Position numbers and translations under genes: made by a program. A stretch of DNA of 64,000 nt, from contig JAJZVW010000010.1 of NCBI GenBank assembly GCA_021847015.1, forward strand, positions 1 to 64,000. The letters are read 5' to 3'. Under the pieces are notes generated by a model that was not told the origin of the DNA, made no database searches, and worked only from the letters and a program-made list of their open reading frames with translations. Positions 52,846 to 63,151 of this stretch are shown here, piece by piece (position 1 is the first letter of the stretch; the number at the start of each line of letters is the position of its first letter). The stretch is from Pseudomonadota bacterium (GTDB lineage: Bacteria > Pseudomonadota > Alphaproteobacteria > Rhodospirillales > Magnetospirillaceae).

Positions 52846-53913
52846 TCAGCTCCGGGCGGCGATCCATGCCTGGCCCAAGGACAATCCGGCATCGCCGGGC
52901 GACAGGCGGCGGGCCGTCAGCGGCGTCAGGCCCAGCGCCCGCAAGCGCTCTGCCAGATCGGCGGTCAGCACCCGGTTGAGGAAGCAACCGCCACCAAGCG
53001 CCACCACCCGGATGCCCGTTTCCTCGGCCGCCCGTGACGTCCATTCGGCAAGGGCGGCCGCCAATGTCCCATGGAAAAGGTTCGCACCCCGCACGGCATC
53101 GCCGCAAGCCCCCAAGCGTTCCAACAGGGGCAGGAAATCGAGCACGCCGTCATCCAAGTGCCAACCGTCTTCCATGACCTCCGGCGCCGAGACCAAGGCT
53201 TCGAGCGCCATCGGCGCCTGACCCTCGAACTCGGCCACGGGATGAATGCCCAGCAGGCCGCAGGCGGCGTCGAACAGCCGCCCGGCCGAGGAGGTGGGCG
53301 GACAATTGACGTCCCGGTCGAGCACCTGGGCCAAACGGGCGGCGGCGGGAATGGCGGCGAAGCGGGTGGCGATCTCCCGGCCGCGCCCCAGGCGGTGGAG
53401 GGCGGCCGCGCCCATGCGCCACGGTTCGCGCGCGGCCACGTCGCCGCCGGGCTGGGCGAGCAGGGCGAAGTGCCCCAGCCGCCGCCACGAGGTGCCGTCC
53501 ACGGCCAGAAGCTCGCCCCCCCAGGATTGGCGGCCCGGCCCCAGGCCGAAGCCGTCCAGCGCGACGGCCAGCACAGGCGCGTCGTGGCCGTGCTCGGCGG
53601 CGATGGCGGCGGCGTGGGCGACGTGGTGCTGCACCGGCACGGCCGGCACGTCAAGCCCCTGGGCGAACCGGGTGGAGTGGAAATCGGGGTGGAGGTCGTG
53701 GGCGGCGCGGCTCGGCCGGACGCCCGCCTCCCTCACCAGGGCATCGACCGACGCCTCGAAGGCGGCGATGGCCTCCGGGGTGGACAGGTCGCCGTGGACG
53801 ACCGAGATCAACGCCTCGTCTCCGCGGGTGACGCAGACCGTGTTCTTGAGGAACGCCCCGAGTGCCAGCACCGGCGGCACCGCGCAAGGCAGGCGCAGGG
53901 TGTGGGCGATCAT
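52846..53913 (-). CDS. hypF: Short HypF: carbamoyltransferase (Kae1-like) domain only
   Basis: Transfers a carbamoyl group to HypE. At 355 residues it is about half the usual HypF. The N-terminal acylphosphatase, zinc-finger and YrdC-like domains are missing, but the Kae1-like part is complete: [18 protein letters not shown] metal site, [19 protein letters not shown] and [13 protein letters not shown]. The ATGATC start overlaps the hypB stop, so the short form is the real gene, not a decayed one. A truncated, functional HypF1 is known in Ralstonia eutropha. Carbamoyl-phosphate activation may be done by a second HypF or by YrdC/AcyP-type proteins elsewhere. Confidence 0.9.
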   Translation of the reverse strand: MIAHTLRLPCAVPPVLALGAFLKNTVCVTRGDEALISVVHGDLSTPEAIAAFEASVDALVREAGVRPSRAAHDLHPDFHSTRFAQGLDVPAVPVQHHVAHAAAIAAEHGHDAPVLAVALDGFGLGPGRQSWGGELLAVDGTSWRRLGHFALLAQPGGDVAAREPWRMGAAALHRLGRGREIATRFAAIPAAARLAQVLDRDVNCPPTSSAGRLFDAACGLLGIHPVAEFEGQAPMALEALVSAPEVMEDGWHLDDGVLDFLPLLERLGACGDAVRGANLFHGTLAAALAEWTSRAAEETGIRVVALGGGCFLNRVLTADLAERLRALGLTPLTARRLSPGDAGLSLGQAWIAARS

Positions 53914-54725
53914 CCCGAGGAGTCCATGGTGGCGCGGACCGCCGCCAGCTTGGCCTCCAGTGATTCGGCGCGGTGCGCCAGGGTGTGGCGGCGGCGCTCG
54001 GCGATCCACTCCAGCCACGGGTCCAGACCGTCCCCGGTGCGGGCCGACAGCATCAGCACGGTGATGGAGGGATTGACCCTTCGGGCATGGGCGACGCAGG
54101 CGTCCACGTCGAAATCCAGATGCGGCAGCAGGTCGGTCTTGTTGAGGACCATCAGGCTGGCCGCCTGGAACATGTGGGGGTATTTGAGCGGCTTGTCCTC
54201 GCCCTCGGTCACCGACAGGATCGCCACCTTGGCCGCCTCGCCCAGGTCGAAGGCGGCGGGGCAGACCAGATTGCCGACGTTCTCGATGAACAGGACCGAA
54301 TCCTCTTCCGGCCGCAGACGGGCCAGGGCGGACTCGATCATGTGGGCGTCGAGGTGGCAGCCCTTGCCGGTATTGATCTGGAACGCCGGCGCCCCGGTGG
54401 CGCGGATGCGCTCGGCGTCGAAGCTGGTCTGCTGGTCGCCCTCGATCACCGCCACCGGCATCCGCGCCTTCAGCGCCTCGACGGTGCGGCAGAGCAGGGT
54501 GGTCTTTCCCGAGCCGGGGCTGGAGACAAGGTTGAGCGCCAGGATGCCCCGCTCGGCGAAAACGGCCCGGTTGCGCGCGGCGTGGCCGTCGTTGTGGGCG
54601 AGGATGTCCCGCTCGACCTGGATCATGCGGGACGAGCCATGATCGTGGTGGTCATCATGATGGTCGTGACCGTGGTCGTGACCGGGATGGTGATGGGGCG
54701 TGTCGCAGCCGCAGACCGTGCACAT
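53910..54725 (-). CDS. hypB: Hydrogenase nickel-insertion GTPase HypB
   Basis: A 271-residue GTPase delivering Ni to the large subunit with HypA. The N-terminus MCTVCGCD is followed by a His/Asp-rich stretch of about 20 residues for nickel storage. P-loop GSGKTT and switch region ENVGNLVCP are present, with NKTDLL. It is between hypA and hypF with overlapping junctions. Confidence 0.95.
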   Translation of the reverse strand: MCTVCGCDTPHHHPGHDHGHDHHDDHHDHGSSRMIQVERDILAHNDGHAARNRAVFAERGILALNLVSSPGSGKTTLLCRTVEALKARMPVAVIEGDQQTSFDAERIRATGAPAFQINTGKGCHLDAHMIESALARLRPEEDSVLFIENVGNLVCPAAFDLGEAAKVAILSVTEGEDKPLKYPHMFQAASLMVLNKTDLLPHLDFDVDACVAHARRVNPSITVLMLSARTGDGLDPWLEWIAERRRHTLAHRAESLEAKLAAVRATMDSSG

Positions 54726-55069
54726 CACTCCACCTCCATTTCCTTGACGCGCATCTCCTCGCCGCCGGTGATGACCAGCCTGGCGCCGCCGCAGCGGGGG
54801 CAGGGGGCCAATCGGTCGGCCAGCGGCACGGTGTCGCCGCAATCCAGGCAATGGGCTTGTCCCGGCGCCCGCACGATTTTCATCTCGGCCCCGGACGTGA
54901 GCGGGCTGCGCCCGGCCACCGCACCGAAGCAGAACAGGATCGATTCGGGATCGACGTGGGACAGCTCGCCGATCTCCAGGCGGACCAGCTTGACTCTGGA
55001 AAAGCCGTGGCGCGCAGCCTCGCCTTCGAGGATGCGGACGACGCTTTCGGTCAGGGACATCTCGTGCAT
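54725..55069 (-). CDS. hypA: Hydrogenase/urease nickel chaperone HypA
   Basis: A 114-residue metallochaperone. The Ni ligand His2 is in the start MHEMSLTES, and the zinc site is CLDCGDT...CPRCGG (about residues 73-93). The first gene of hypABFCDE; an upstream ATG (55090) would bury the required N-terminal His and is rejected. Ends at the start of hypB. Confidence 0.95.
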   Translation of the reverse strand: MHEMSLTESVVRILEGEAARHGFSRVKLVRLEIGELSHVDPESILFCFGAVAGRSPLTSGAEMKIVRAPGQAHCLDCGDTVPLADRLAPCPRCGGARLVITGGEEMRVKEMEVE

Positions 55070-55157
55070 GGACCGGCCAGTCTCCGCCACCCAGGGGGAT
55101 ACTACACCACCGGCGGCGGTCTCCGCACGCGATCTTCCCGCGATGCGACGGTGTCCG

Positions 55158-57824
55158 TCAGGCGGCGGCCTTCGCCTGCGTCTTTCCGTCGAGGGTCGGC
55201 TTGGCCGGGCGCTTCGGCGGCAGGGTCGAGATCATCGACGTGACCAGGGCGGCGAGGAAGGGCATGGATTGAACCACCAGCACCGTCGACCACAGGCGCA
55301 CGTCGGGGTCGTAGTAGTTGCGGTAATCGCCCTTCAGCAGGATCGGCACGAACAGCACCGCCGCCGCCGCGATCCAGTGCAGCAGCATCAGCGTCGCTTC
55401 TTCCGAGGCCATCAGGATGCCCTGGGTGAAGGCGGCCTTGTCGGCCATCTTGGGCGTGCGCATGAAGGGCGTGGACTTGGTGAAGATGCCCTGCCACATG
55501 GCCCAGGCGATGGCGTAGGTCAGGCCCATGCCGGCCACCGCCGACAGCATGCGCTGGCGGAAATTGCACCGCACGCGCGTGGTGTAGAGGAAGACGTGGT
55601 GGACGATCTTGGCGACGAACACGCCCACCGTCGGCAGGGTGAAGAAGGCCAGCGGCGTGGCGAAGAACCGGGGCGCGAGCACCATGCCGGCCGACCAGAA
55701 CAGGCTGGTGACGCAGAACAGCAGGTAGAAGGCGTCGGCGAACCACGGCAGCCAGCCGGAAACGAAATGGTATTTCTGGCCGGCGGTCAGGCCCGTGTCC
55801 CTGAAGGGCACCAGCGAGCGCCAGTGGGCTTTGAGGATTTGCACCGCCCCGTAGGCCCAGCGGAAGCGCTGCTTCTTGTAGGCCATGAAGCTGTCCGGGA
55901 CGAGGCCGTGGCCCATGCGCTCCTGGATATAGACGGATTCATAGCCCTCTTTCAGCAGGCGCAGGCCCAGTTCCGCGTCCTCGACGATGCACCATTCCGC
56001 CCAGTGGCCGCTCCGCTCCAGCGCCTCCTTGCGGATCAGCGTCATGGTGCCGTGCTGGATGATGGCGTTGGCCTCGTTGCGGAAGACCATGCCGATGTCG
56101 AAGAACCCGGCGTATTCCCAGTTGATCATCTCCTTGAACAGGTCGTTTTCCCACTCGCGGTGGTCCTGGGGCGCCTGGACGTGGCCGACCTTGGGGTCTT
56201 CGAAATAGGGGACCAGGGACCGCAGCCAGTTGCGATTGACCTGGTAATCGGAATCGACGACGCCGACGATCTCGGCGTCGGCGGCCGTCCGGGTGAGGGC
56301 GAAATTAAGCGCGCCGGCCTTGGCGCCGGGCCATTTGCCGAGGCTGAAGAACTTCACCTTGTCGCCCAGCGTGTCGCAATACTCCTTCACCGGCTCCCAC
56401 ACCTTCGGGTTCTTGGTGTTGTTATCGATCACCAGGATCTCGAAATTGGGGTAGTCGAGCGCCATCAGGCTGTCGATGGTAAGCTTTACCATCTCCGGCG
56501 GCTCGTTGTAGCAGGGCAGGTGCAGCGACACCTTGGGGAAGCGGCCGATGGCTTCGGGCGGCATCGGCTTGAACGCCCGCTTTAGCCGGCCCGACCAGGT
56601 CAGCTCGGTCAGTTCGATGCCGGAAATCAGCACCACGAACAGCAGCAGCAATTGCGCGGGCAGCAGCACGCCCACCATCAGCTCGGTGGTCGGCGCCAAG
56701 TCGCGGATCACCGGCGTGGACATGGTCCAGATCACCAGGGTGGCGGCGAACTGCACCAGCACTGCGAAAAAGATCTTGCCGGGCAGGCGCAGATCCTTCC
56801 ATCGGGCGAGGAACCACGCCACCGGCAGGAGCGCGATGATGGTGGCGGCGGCGGCCTGGAACGGCCATTCCTCGAACTCGATCACGGGGCCGATCCAGTT
56901 GAACTTGGGCTGGCGGTCGGCGGTCCAGATGCCCCAGTGCTTTTCCACCGGGTCGTTGTCGAGCTTGATCTTCCAGGGCTGGTCAAAGGCTTCGACGATG
57001 TTGTAGTCGATGTTGTGCTCGGCCGCGTAGTTCACGAACCGGCGCAGGAACAGCGCCTGGTTGACCAGCGACGGCTCGGCTTCACCGAAGCTCTTGCCCG
57101 CCGACGGCCAACCCACTTCGCCGACGAAGATGTGCTTGTCGGGGAAGGCCCGCTGCACGGCGTCGTACTTCTCGACGAAGAAGTCCATCGCCCGGCCCAC
57201 CGGCAGCCGTTCCCAATAGGGCAGGATGTGGACGGTGATAAAATCGACCTCCGACGCCAACTCGGGATAGGACAGCCAGACGTGCCAGGGTTCGGCGGTG
57301 GTCACCTGCACCCGCGCCGGCACCGCCGCCTTGACGCGGCGGATGTAGCGGATGAGTTCAGGCACGGTGACGCGCCCCGTCAGGACGGATTCGTTGCCGA
57401 CGATGACCCGCCTGACCCCGGGGTTGTCGCGGGCGACCCGGATCAGCCTTTCGATCTCGACTTCGTTCTTGGCCAGGCGCTGGTCCACCCAGGCGCCCGG
57501 TATGGCCTCGATCCCGTATTTGGCCGCCAGTTCCGGAACCTGGTCCAGGCCCTCCATCTCGGAATAGGTGCGCACCGCGTTCACCTTGCCGGCCAGCAGG
57601 GCGAGGTCGGAATCCAGGGATTCGCGGGTGGGCAGCTTCTCGTCGGCCAGCAGCGGATTGTCACGGACGGCGATGGGATCGTCGGTGGCCCGGTAGGGGC
57701 TGAACGACACGCTCTCGATGGTACCCGTCCAGGGCAGGCCCGAGCGCGGGCGGTTGACCGTGGCCCAGAATCCGAGGTTGCCGAGGACGATCAGGACCAG
57801 AACCACGAAGCCGGAAAGACGCAT
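55158..57824 (-). CDS. GH17-GT2 fusion beta-glucan synthase (NdvB-like)
   Basis: An 888-residue membrane enzyme. An N-terminal membrane anchor is followed by a GH17 domain (about residues 40-340; Glu residues in VGNESVL and FVGEVGWPSAG match acid/base and nucleophile). A central pair of helices leads to the GT2 processive glycosyltransferase domain (LPCYNEPPEM, GVVDSDYQV, DAELGLRL, QRFRWAYG) and more helices. This order matches glucan synthases of the NdvB type that make cyclic or branched beta-glucans in the periplasm. No adjacent modification gene is seen. ATG 57824 precedes the anchor. Confidence 0.92.
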   Translation of the reverse strand: MRLSGFVVLVLIVLGNLGFWATVNRPRSGLPWTGTIESVSFSPYRATDDPIAVRDNPLLADEKLPTRESLDSDLALLAGKVNAVRTYSEMEGLDQVPELAAKYGIEAIPGAWVDQRLAKNEVEIERLIRVARDNPGVRRVIVGNESVLTGRVTVPELIRYIRRVKAAVPARVQVTTAEPWHVWLSYPELASEVDFITVHILPYWERLPVGRAMDFFVEKYDAVQRAFPDKHIFVGEVGWPSAGKSFGEAEPSLVNQALFLRRFVNYAAEHNIDYNIVEAFDQPWKIKLDNDPVEKHWGIWTADRQPKFNWIGPVIEFEEWPFQAAAATIIALLPVAWFLARWKDLRLPGKIFFAVLVQFAATLVIWTMSTPVIRDLAPTTELMVGVLLPAQLLLLFVVLISGIELTELTWSGRLKRAFKPMPPEAIGRFPKVSLHLPCYNEPPEMVKLTIDSLMALDYPNFEILVIDNNTKNPKVWEPVKEYCDTLGDKVKFFSLGKWPGAKAGALNFALTRTAADAEIVGVVDSDYQVNRNWLRSLVPYFEDPKVGHVQAPQDHREWENDLFKEMINWEYAGFFDIGMVFRNEANAIIQHGTMTLIRKEALERSGHWAEWCIVEDAELGLRLLKEGYESVYIQERMGHGLVPDSFMAYKKQRFRWAYGAVQILKAHWRSLVPFRDTGLTAGQKYHFVSGWLPWFADAFYLLFCVTSLFWSAGMVLAPRFFATPLAFFTLPTVGVFVAKIVHHVFLYTTRVRCNFRQRMLSAVAGMGLTYAIAWAMWQGIFTKSTPFMRTPKMADKAAFTQGILMASEEATLMLLHWIAAAAVLFVPILLKGDYRNYYDPDVRLWSTVLVVQSMPFLAALVTSMISTLPPKRPAKPTLDGKTQAKAAA

Positions 57825-58161
57825 GGACGATGGAAGCCCGTTGTCAGTTGGTGGAGGGGACGGGAGAGAGAGCCCCGGCCCCGCGTTCCGTCGGCACCCC
57901 GCTGGCGGTTCGCCCTTTGAACCGGCCGTCGATGAGGGATCTGCCGGCGGCATTCCCAAGGCGCATGTGCTCGCCTGGCCGTGCCGCGGCGGACGGCCCG
58001 GACATTAGCCAAAAAGGCCGGGGCTGTCCAGGATGGCAAGGGGAAGCGGGGGCGGAAGGTCATCCCGTTGCCCCTTTCGCCATCGTTCCGGCTGGCGGCG
58101 GGTTGCCTTGGCAGAACGCGGACTCCTCGGCGGGGAGTCCGCATTGCCTTCCCTGGGGAGG
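57825..58161. other. Intergenic stretch with one hairpin
   Basis: A gap of 337 bases. A 9-bp perfect stem (58118-58126 with 58134-58142) lies 20 bases past the AhpD-like stop but lacks a clear U-tract, so it is a weak terminator. No promoter for the glucan synthase could be assigned. Confidence 0.5.
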
Positions 58162-58695
58162 TCAGAAATCGCGTTCTATCTTGAACGTGTTGAACAGTAT
58201 GTCGAGAGCGACCGCCTGGGCGCCGTGATTCACCGCGTCGAAAATGTCGCCATCGGTCCAGCCCTGGGCGCGCACCGCGTCGACGTCTCCAGCCGTTACC
58301 GACAGCGAGTCCCGAACCGCCTTGATCGACAGGGCAACCAGCGCCTGTTCCCTGGGCGCGAGCGGGGAGTTGCCAATATCCTCGCGCGTCGCCGTGACCT
58401 GATCCGCGGTCCATTCGCACACATCGATGAGGACACTGGCGTTGCGGTCGATGCAGTAGGCACAGCGCGCCTGGATGGAAGCCAACATGCGGATGACGGC
58501 CAAGACCGCCATGCCGATGTTCGGATGGTTCCAGTAATAGCTCATCGCCTCCTGGCGGTTCTTCAGAAGGAAAGGGCTGGCGCTGAGAAGTTGAATCGGG
58601 GTAGGCACGATGCCCAGCCGCTTTTTGACCTGGCCATAGACTTCGGCCACGTCACCTGTGGCGGCTTCCGGCGATTGGGTCGCGATCAAGGGCAT
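58162..58695 (-). CDS. AhpD-like carboxymuconolactone decarboxylase family protein
   Basis: A 177-residue protein with the AhpD-type active site CAYCIDRN (CxxC and following His/Arg region) and a helical fold. Family members act as alkylhydroperoxidases or peroxidase-like reductases. It overlaps the upstream TetR gene by 10 bases and starts behind GAAGGGAGGAACGTC, so TetR probably controls it as a two-gene operon. Confidence 0.88.
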   Translation of the reverse strand: MPLIATQSPEAATGDVAEVYGQVKKRLGIVPTPIQLLSASPFLLKNRQEAMSYYWNHPNIGMAVLAVIRMLASIQARCAYCIDRNASVLIDVCEWTADQVTATREDIGNSPLAPREQALVALSIKAVRDSLSVTAGDVDAVRAQGWTDGDIFDAVNHGAQAVALDILFNTFKIERDF

Positions 58696-59297
58696 GACGT
58701 TCCTCCCTTCAGGGTGTCGAGATAGTTCACCAACTGGGTCAGGCAGGCCCGGTAGGTTTCCAGCGATTGCAGACTCTTGGCGACGCCAATGCAGCCCCAG
58801 ATGCTGGACACGATGAACAGCGCCGCCTGGGCGGGATCGACGCCATCGCGCAGTTCGCCCGTCGTCTGGGCGTACCTCAGGCCGGCAACCAGGGTTTCCT
58901 GCCACTCGTTTACCAATGCGGTCAGCGCCGCCCGGAAACCCTCATCCAAGGGGCTCATTTCCTGCATCAGATTGTTGATGGGGCACCCCAGGGCAATATA
59001 GGCGGCATCCACTTCGTCCCGGCGCGACACGATGACCGCCCGTAGGGCCGCCAGGGGAAACGGCGACGTCCGGATCGGATCCAGGTGCCAAGCGGTAAAG
59101 CGCGGGCGAATGACATCGTCGATGACCGCCAAGCCCAGGGCCTTTTTGTCGGGAAAGTGATGGTAAAGGGCGCCCTTCGTCAGTCCGGTGTCGGACAGGA
59201 TTTGGCCGATGGAAGCTGCCTGGAACCCATGGCGATGGATTTCTCCGAAGGCAGCTTCGAGCAGGCTTTGGCGTGTTTGGTCGGGGTTTCTTTTCAT
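58686..59297 (-). CDS. TetR-family repressor
   Basis: A 203-residue regulator. The N-terminal helix-turn-helix is FQAASIGQILSDTGLTKGALYHHFPDK (residues about 25-51) with a larger ligand domain. It overlaps the AhpD-like gene, and the palindromic operator at 59308-59321 is right in front of its start, indicating autorepression. The inducer is unknown; electrophiles or quinones are common for this operator type. Confidence 0.93.
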   Translation of the reverse strand: MKRNPDQTRQSLLEAAFGEIHRHGFQAASIGQILSDTGLTKGALYHHFPDKKALGLAVIDDVIRPRFTAWHLDPIRTSPFPLAALRAVIVSRRDEVDAAYIALGCPINNLMQEMSPLDEGFRAALTALVNEWQETLVAGLRYAQTTGELRDGVDPAQAALFIVSSIWGCIGVAKSLQSLETYRACLTQLVNYLDTLKGGTSCP

Positions 59298-59307
59298 GAT
59301 GAGGATA

Positions 59308-59321
59308 ATACCGACCGGTAT
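59308..59321. promoter_or_regulatory. TetR operator
   Basis: ATACCGACCGGTAT is a 14-base inverted repeat (ATACCG-AC-CGGTAT), a form typical of TetR-family operators. It lies 10 bases before the TetR start codon and can also affect the divergent tex side. Confidence 0.7.
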
Positions 59322-59491
59322 GGATGTGTCAACCCGAGATCGTGACGGCTCGGGCCTGACGTTCGCCTGCCTGGCGCATGCCCTGGTTGGGATGGCTCAG
59401 CCTGTCGCCCGGCTCCCCCCATGGGGGCTTCCGTATTCCCCCTGGATTGGGCTACATCCTCGGTCTTCCGAGCAACCGTGTTCAGGACCTG

Positions 59492-61831
59492 ATGACCGCC
59501 ACTACATCCATTCCCAACCGCATCGCCGAAGAGCTGGGTGTCCGGGACGCCCAGGTGGTGGCGGCGATCCAATTGCTGGACGAGGGCAACACCGTCCCCT
59601 TCGTCGCCCGCTACCGCAAGGAGGCCACGGGCGGCCTGGACGATACCCAGTTGCGCACTCTGGAAGAGCGGCTGGCGTATTTGCGCGAACTTGAGGAGCG
59701 GCGTGCGGCCATCCTCGCCTCCGTCGCCGAGCAGGGCAAGCTTTCGCCCGAGCTTGAAAGCCAGATCGCCGCAGCCGACACCAAGGCGCGTCTGGAGGAC
59801 CTTTATCTGCCGTACAAGCCCAAGCGGCGCACCAAGGCGCAGATCGCCCGGGAGCAGGGGCTGGGGCCGCTGGCCGACGCGCTGCTGGGCGATCCTTTGC
59901 TGGTGCCCGAGCAGGCGGCCGCCCCCTATGTGGACGCCGACAAAGGGGTGGCGGATGCCAAGGCGGCCCTCGACGGCGCCCGCCAGATCCTGATGGAGCG
60001 CTTCGCCGAGGATGCCGAGTTGGTAGGCGCGCTCCGCGAGCATCTGTGGGACTCGGGCGTGCTGTTCTCCTCCCTGGCCGAGGGGATGGCGGAAAAAGGC
60101 GCCAAATTTTCCGATTATTTCGCCTACCGCGAATCGATCCGGACGATTCCGTCCCACCGCGCGTTGGCCCTGTTCCGGGGGCGGAACGAAAACGTGCTGT
60201 CGCTGAAGCTGCTGCCCGGGGACGAGGCCGCCCAGCCAGACGGGGTGCCGTTTACCGGCCCGGGAGAGTGCGAACGCAAGATCGCTCACCGCTTCCGCAT
60301 CGGCGCCTTGGGCCGGCCGGGCGATTCCTGGCTGATGGAGACGGTGCGCTGGGCCTGGCGGGTGAAGCTGCATCTTCATCTGGAGTTGGAGCTGCTGGGC
60401 CGCCTGCGCGAGACGGCCGAGGAGGAGGCGATCCAGGTCTTCGCCCGCAATTTGCGGGCGCTTCTACTTCAGGCGCCGGCCGGCATGCGGGCGACCCTGG
60501 GTCTCGATCCCGGCATCCGCACCGGCGTCAAGGTCGCGGTGGTGGACGGGACCGGCAAGCTGGTGGACACCGCGACGGTCTATCCGTTCCAGCCCCGCAA
60601 CGACGTCATGGGCGCGCTGGCGACGCTGTCGTCCCTGGCGCGGCGGCACAAGGTCGGGCTGATCGCCATCGGCAACGGCACCGCCAGCCGGGAAACCGAC
60701 CGCCTGGCCACCGAACTGATCAAACGCAATGCCGATCTGGGGCTGGAAAAGCTGGTGGTGAGCGAGGCGGGCGCCTCGGTCTATTCGGCGTCCGAACTGG
60801 CGGCCAAGGAATTTCCCGACGTGGACGTGTCCCTGCGCGGCGCCGTGTCCATCGGCCGGCGGCTTCAGGACCCGCTGGCGGAACTGGTGAAGATCGACCC
60901 CAAGTCCATTGGCGTCGGCCAGTACCAGCACGATGTCAACCAAGCCCGGCTGGGCCGTGCCCTCGACGCCGTGGTCGAAGACTGCGTCAACGCCGTGGGT
61001 GTCGAGGTCAACACGGCATCGGCGCCTCTCCTGGCGCGGGTGGCGGGGTTGAGTGCGACCGTGGCGAAAAACATCGTCGAATTCCGCGACACGAACGGCC
61101 CGTTTGCCTCGCGCGAGGCGTTGAAGCGGGTGGACCGGCTTGGGGCGAAGGCGTTCGAGCAGGCGGCAGGGTTCCTGCGCATCCGGGGCGGCGCCAATCC
61201 CCTGGACACCTCGGCCGTGCATCCCGAAGCCTATCCGGTCGTCGAGCGAATCGTCGCCGCCACCGGGCGCGAGGTGCGCTCGCTGGTCGGCGACGTGGCG
61301 TTCCTGCGGTCTCTGAGCGCGTCCCGGTTCACCGACGAGCGCTTCGGCGAGCCGACCGTCCGGGACATCCTCAAGGAATTGGAGAAACCCGGCCGCGATC
61401 CCCGTCCCGAGTTCAAGACCGCCGCCTTCAAGGAGGGGGTCGAAACCATGGAGGACCTTAGGCCGGGCATGGTGTTGGAAGGCGTGGTCACCAACGTCAC
61501 CAATTTCGGCGCCTTCGTCGATGTCGGCGTCCACCAGGATGGTCTCGTCCACGTGTCCGTCCTGGCCGACCGCTTCGTCAAGGACCCGCACGAGGTGGTC
61601 AAGCCGGGGGACGTCGTGTCGGTAAAGGTGGTCGAGATCGATCTCAAGCGCCGGCGCATCGCGCTCTCGATGCGGATGGGGCAGCCGGCGGCCAAAACGG
61701 TGGCGGAACGTGCCGCTCCGTCCCGGCCCCAGGCCAAGAGCCCTCCTCCCAAGGACGCGGCGCGCGGCGGGCGCGAGCCATCGGGCGGCGCCCTGGCCGA
61801 GGCGTTCGCCCGTGCCAAAAGGAAGGGCTGA
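59492..61831 (+). CDS. tex: Tex-family S1 RNA-binding transcription accessory protein
   Basis: A 779-residue protein. N-terminal Tex region ([19 protein letters not shown], then [18 protein letters not shown]), YqgF-like fold ([16 protein letters not shown]), HhH motif region, and C-terminal S1 domain ([31 protein letters not shown]). Thought to bind RNA and aid transcription or RNA turnover. ATG 59492 matches family length of about 770. The tail is Pro/Ala/Lys-rich. Confidence 0.96.
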   Translation: MTATTSIPNRIAEELGVRDAQVVAAIQLLDEGNTVPFVARYRKEATGGLDDTQLRTLEERLAYLRELEERRAAILASVAEQGKLSPELESQIAAADTKARLEDLYLPYKPKRRTKAQIAREQGLGPLADALLGDPLLVPEQAAAPYVDADKGVADAKAALDGARQILMERFAEDAELVGALREHLWDSGVLFSSLAEGMAEKGAKFSDYFAYRESIRTIPSHRALALFRGRNENVLSLKLLPGDEAAQPDGVPFTGPGECERKIAHRFRIGALGRPGDSWLMETVRWAWRVKLHLHLELELLGRLRETAEEEAIQVFARNLRALLLQAPAGMRATLGLDPGIRTGVKVAVVDGTGKLVDTATVYPFQPRNDVMGALATLSSLARRHKVGLIAIGNGTASRETDRLATELIKRNADLGLEKLVVSEAGASVYSASELAAKEFPDVDVSLRGAVSIGRRLQDPLAELVKIDPKSIGVGQYQHDVNQARLGRALDAVVEDCVNAVGVEVNTASAPLLARVAGLSATVAKNIVEFRDTNGPFASREALKRVDRLGAKAFEQAAGFLRIRGGANPLDTSAVHPEAYPVVERIVAATGREVRSLVGDVAFLRSLSASRFTDERFGEPTVRDILKELEKPGRDPRPEFKTAAFKEGVETMEDLRPGMVLEGVVTNVTNFGAFVDVGVHQDGLVHVSVLADRFVKDPHEVVKPGDVVSVKVVEIDLKRRRIALSMRMGQPAAKTVAERAAPSRPQAKSPPPKDAARGGREPSGGALAEAFARAKRKG

Positions 61832-61834
61832 TCC

Positions 61835-63079
61835 ATGATGCGCCGCCGCTGGTCCGCCGTCATCGCCGTGCTGGCCGGGCTGGCCTGCGCCGAGGGTGAG
61901 GCCGCGCCGCCCGCCAGCCGTGCCGAGCCGGCCATCGTGGTCGGGGTGGTCGCCACCCTCAGCGGGCCTGAGGGCGTGGGCGGCCGGGACGCGCTCGATG
62001 GTTTCCGCCTGGCGCTCAAGGATCTCGGCCAACGCTTCGGCAATCAGGAAGTCCGGGTCGTCGAGATCGACGACAAGGGGGCCGCGGACGTCGCCCTTGC
62101 CGAAACTCGCAGGCTGATCGAGCGCGACCACCCCCAGTTCGTGGTCACGGCCATCGGTCCCGCGTCGCTGTCCGCCGTGCTGCCGATCCTGTCGGCGTCG
62201 CGGACTTTCGCCGTCAACCTGGGCGGGACGACGGCGGCCATGGCCGGTGCGGGGTGCAGCATGTGGCTGTTCGACATCGCCGGCCTTGCCGATGGCGACC
62301 ACGAAGCCGCCGGTGCCCAGATGGCGGCCGACCGCGTCGGGCGTCTGGTGGTGGTCGGCCCCGATTCGGCTCCCACCCAGGACGCCGTCGCCGCTCTCAG
62401 GCGCACGTTCCCCGGGGAGGTCGCCGCCGTCGTGACCCCGCCGCACGGGGCCACGGTCTACACGCGCGAACTGGCGCAAATCCGGACCATCAAGCCGGAC
62501 GCGGTCTACGATCTGCTGACCGGCGGCATGGGGGTCGAGTTCGTGCGCGCCTGGGGGCAGTCGGCGCTGAACGGGAAGGTGCCGCTCTACGCTCCCTGGT
62601 GGGGGTTCGAGCGGACCAGCCTGGCGGCCATTGGGGATGCTGCGGCGGGTGTGACCACCTTCGGCTCGTGGTCACCCGATCTCGACAATCCCGCCAGCCA
62701 TCGGCTGGTCGCCGAGTACGAGGCCGAATACGGCCGTCCGGCCACCACCTGGGCGGCGCAGGGGTACGACGCCGGCACCCTGCTCGACGCGGCGCTGAAA
62801 TCCACCAAGGGCGCCACCAGCAACACCGATGCCGTGAGGCTGGCGCTGCTCCGCGCCGACTTTCCCTCGGTCCGCGGTCCGATCCGGTTCGGCGCCAACC
62901 ATTTTCCTGTGCTGACCTATTACAGCCGCAAAGTGGTTCACGACGCCAAAGGCCGCCTGGTCAGCGAAAGCCGGGCCATCGCGCTGAAGGATTGGCATGA
63001 CCGCTACGCTCCCGCCTGCCCCATGCGGTTGGAGGAAGCCCCGAAGCCGAAGGCCGCTGCCGACAGGAAAAAGGGATAG
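61835..63079 (+). CDS. Periplasmic binding protein (Leu/Ile/Val-type, Peripla_BP_6)
   Basis: A 414-residue exported protein. Signal peptide MMRRRWSAVIAVLAGLACAEGEA, then a type I periplasmic-binding fold (VVGVVATLSGPEGVGGRDALDGFRLALKDL). It resembles substrate-binding subunits of branched-chain amino acid ABC transporters, but no permease or ATPase gene is adjacent, so it may serve a remote transporter or a sensor. It starts three bases after tex. Confidence 0.88.
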   Translation: MMRRRWSAVIAVLAGLACAEGEAAPPASRAEPAIVVGVVATLSGPEGVGGRDALDGFRLALKDLGQRFGNQEVRVVEIDDKGAADVALAETRRLIERDHPQFVVTAIGPASLSAVLPILSASRTFAVNLGGTTAAMAGAGCSMWLFDIAGLADGDHEAAGAQMAADRVGRLVVVGPDSAPTQDAVAALRRTFPGEVAAVVTPPHGATVYTRELAQIRTIKPDAVYDLLTGGMGVEFVRAWGQSALNGKVPLYAPWWGFERTSLAAIGDAAAGVTTFGSWSPDLDNPASHRLVAEYEAEYGRPATTWAAQGYDAGTLLDAALKSTKGATSNTDAVRLALLRADFPSVRGPIRFGANHFPVLTYYSRKVVHDAKGRLVSESRAIALKDWHDRYAPACPMRLEEAPKPKAAADRKKG

Positions 63080-63151
63080 ACATCCGGCCACCTTCTGGCA
63101 TCGGGCCACCCCACCTAAACTGCCCCCGTCCAGAAACGGGCGAGGGCGCGG

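Noticed and set aside
53973-56585. Open frame of 870 codons opposite hypB, hypA and the glucan synthase
   Set aside because: It crosses three real genes and a control region and has low-complexity content.
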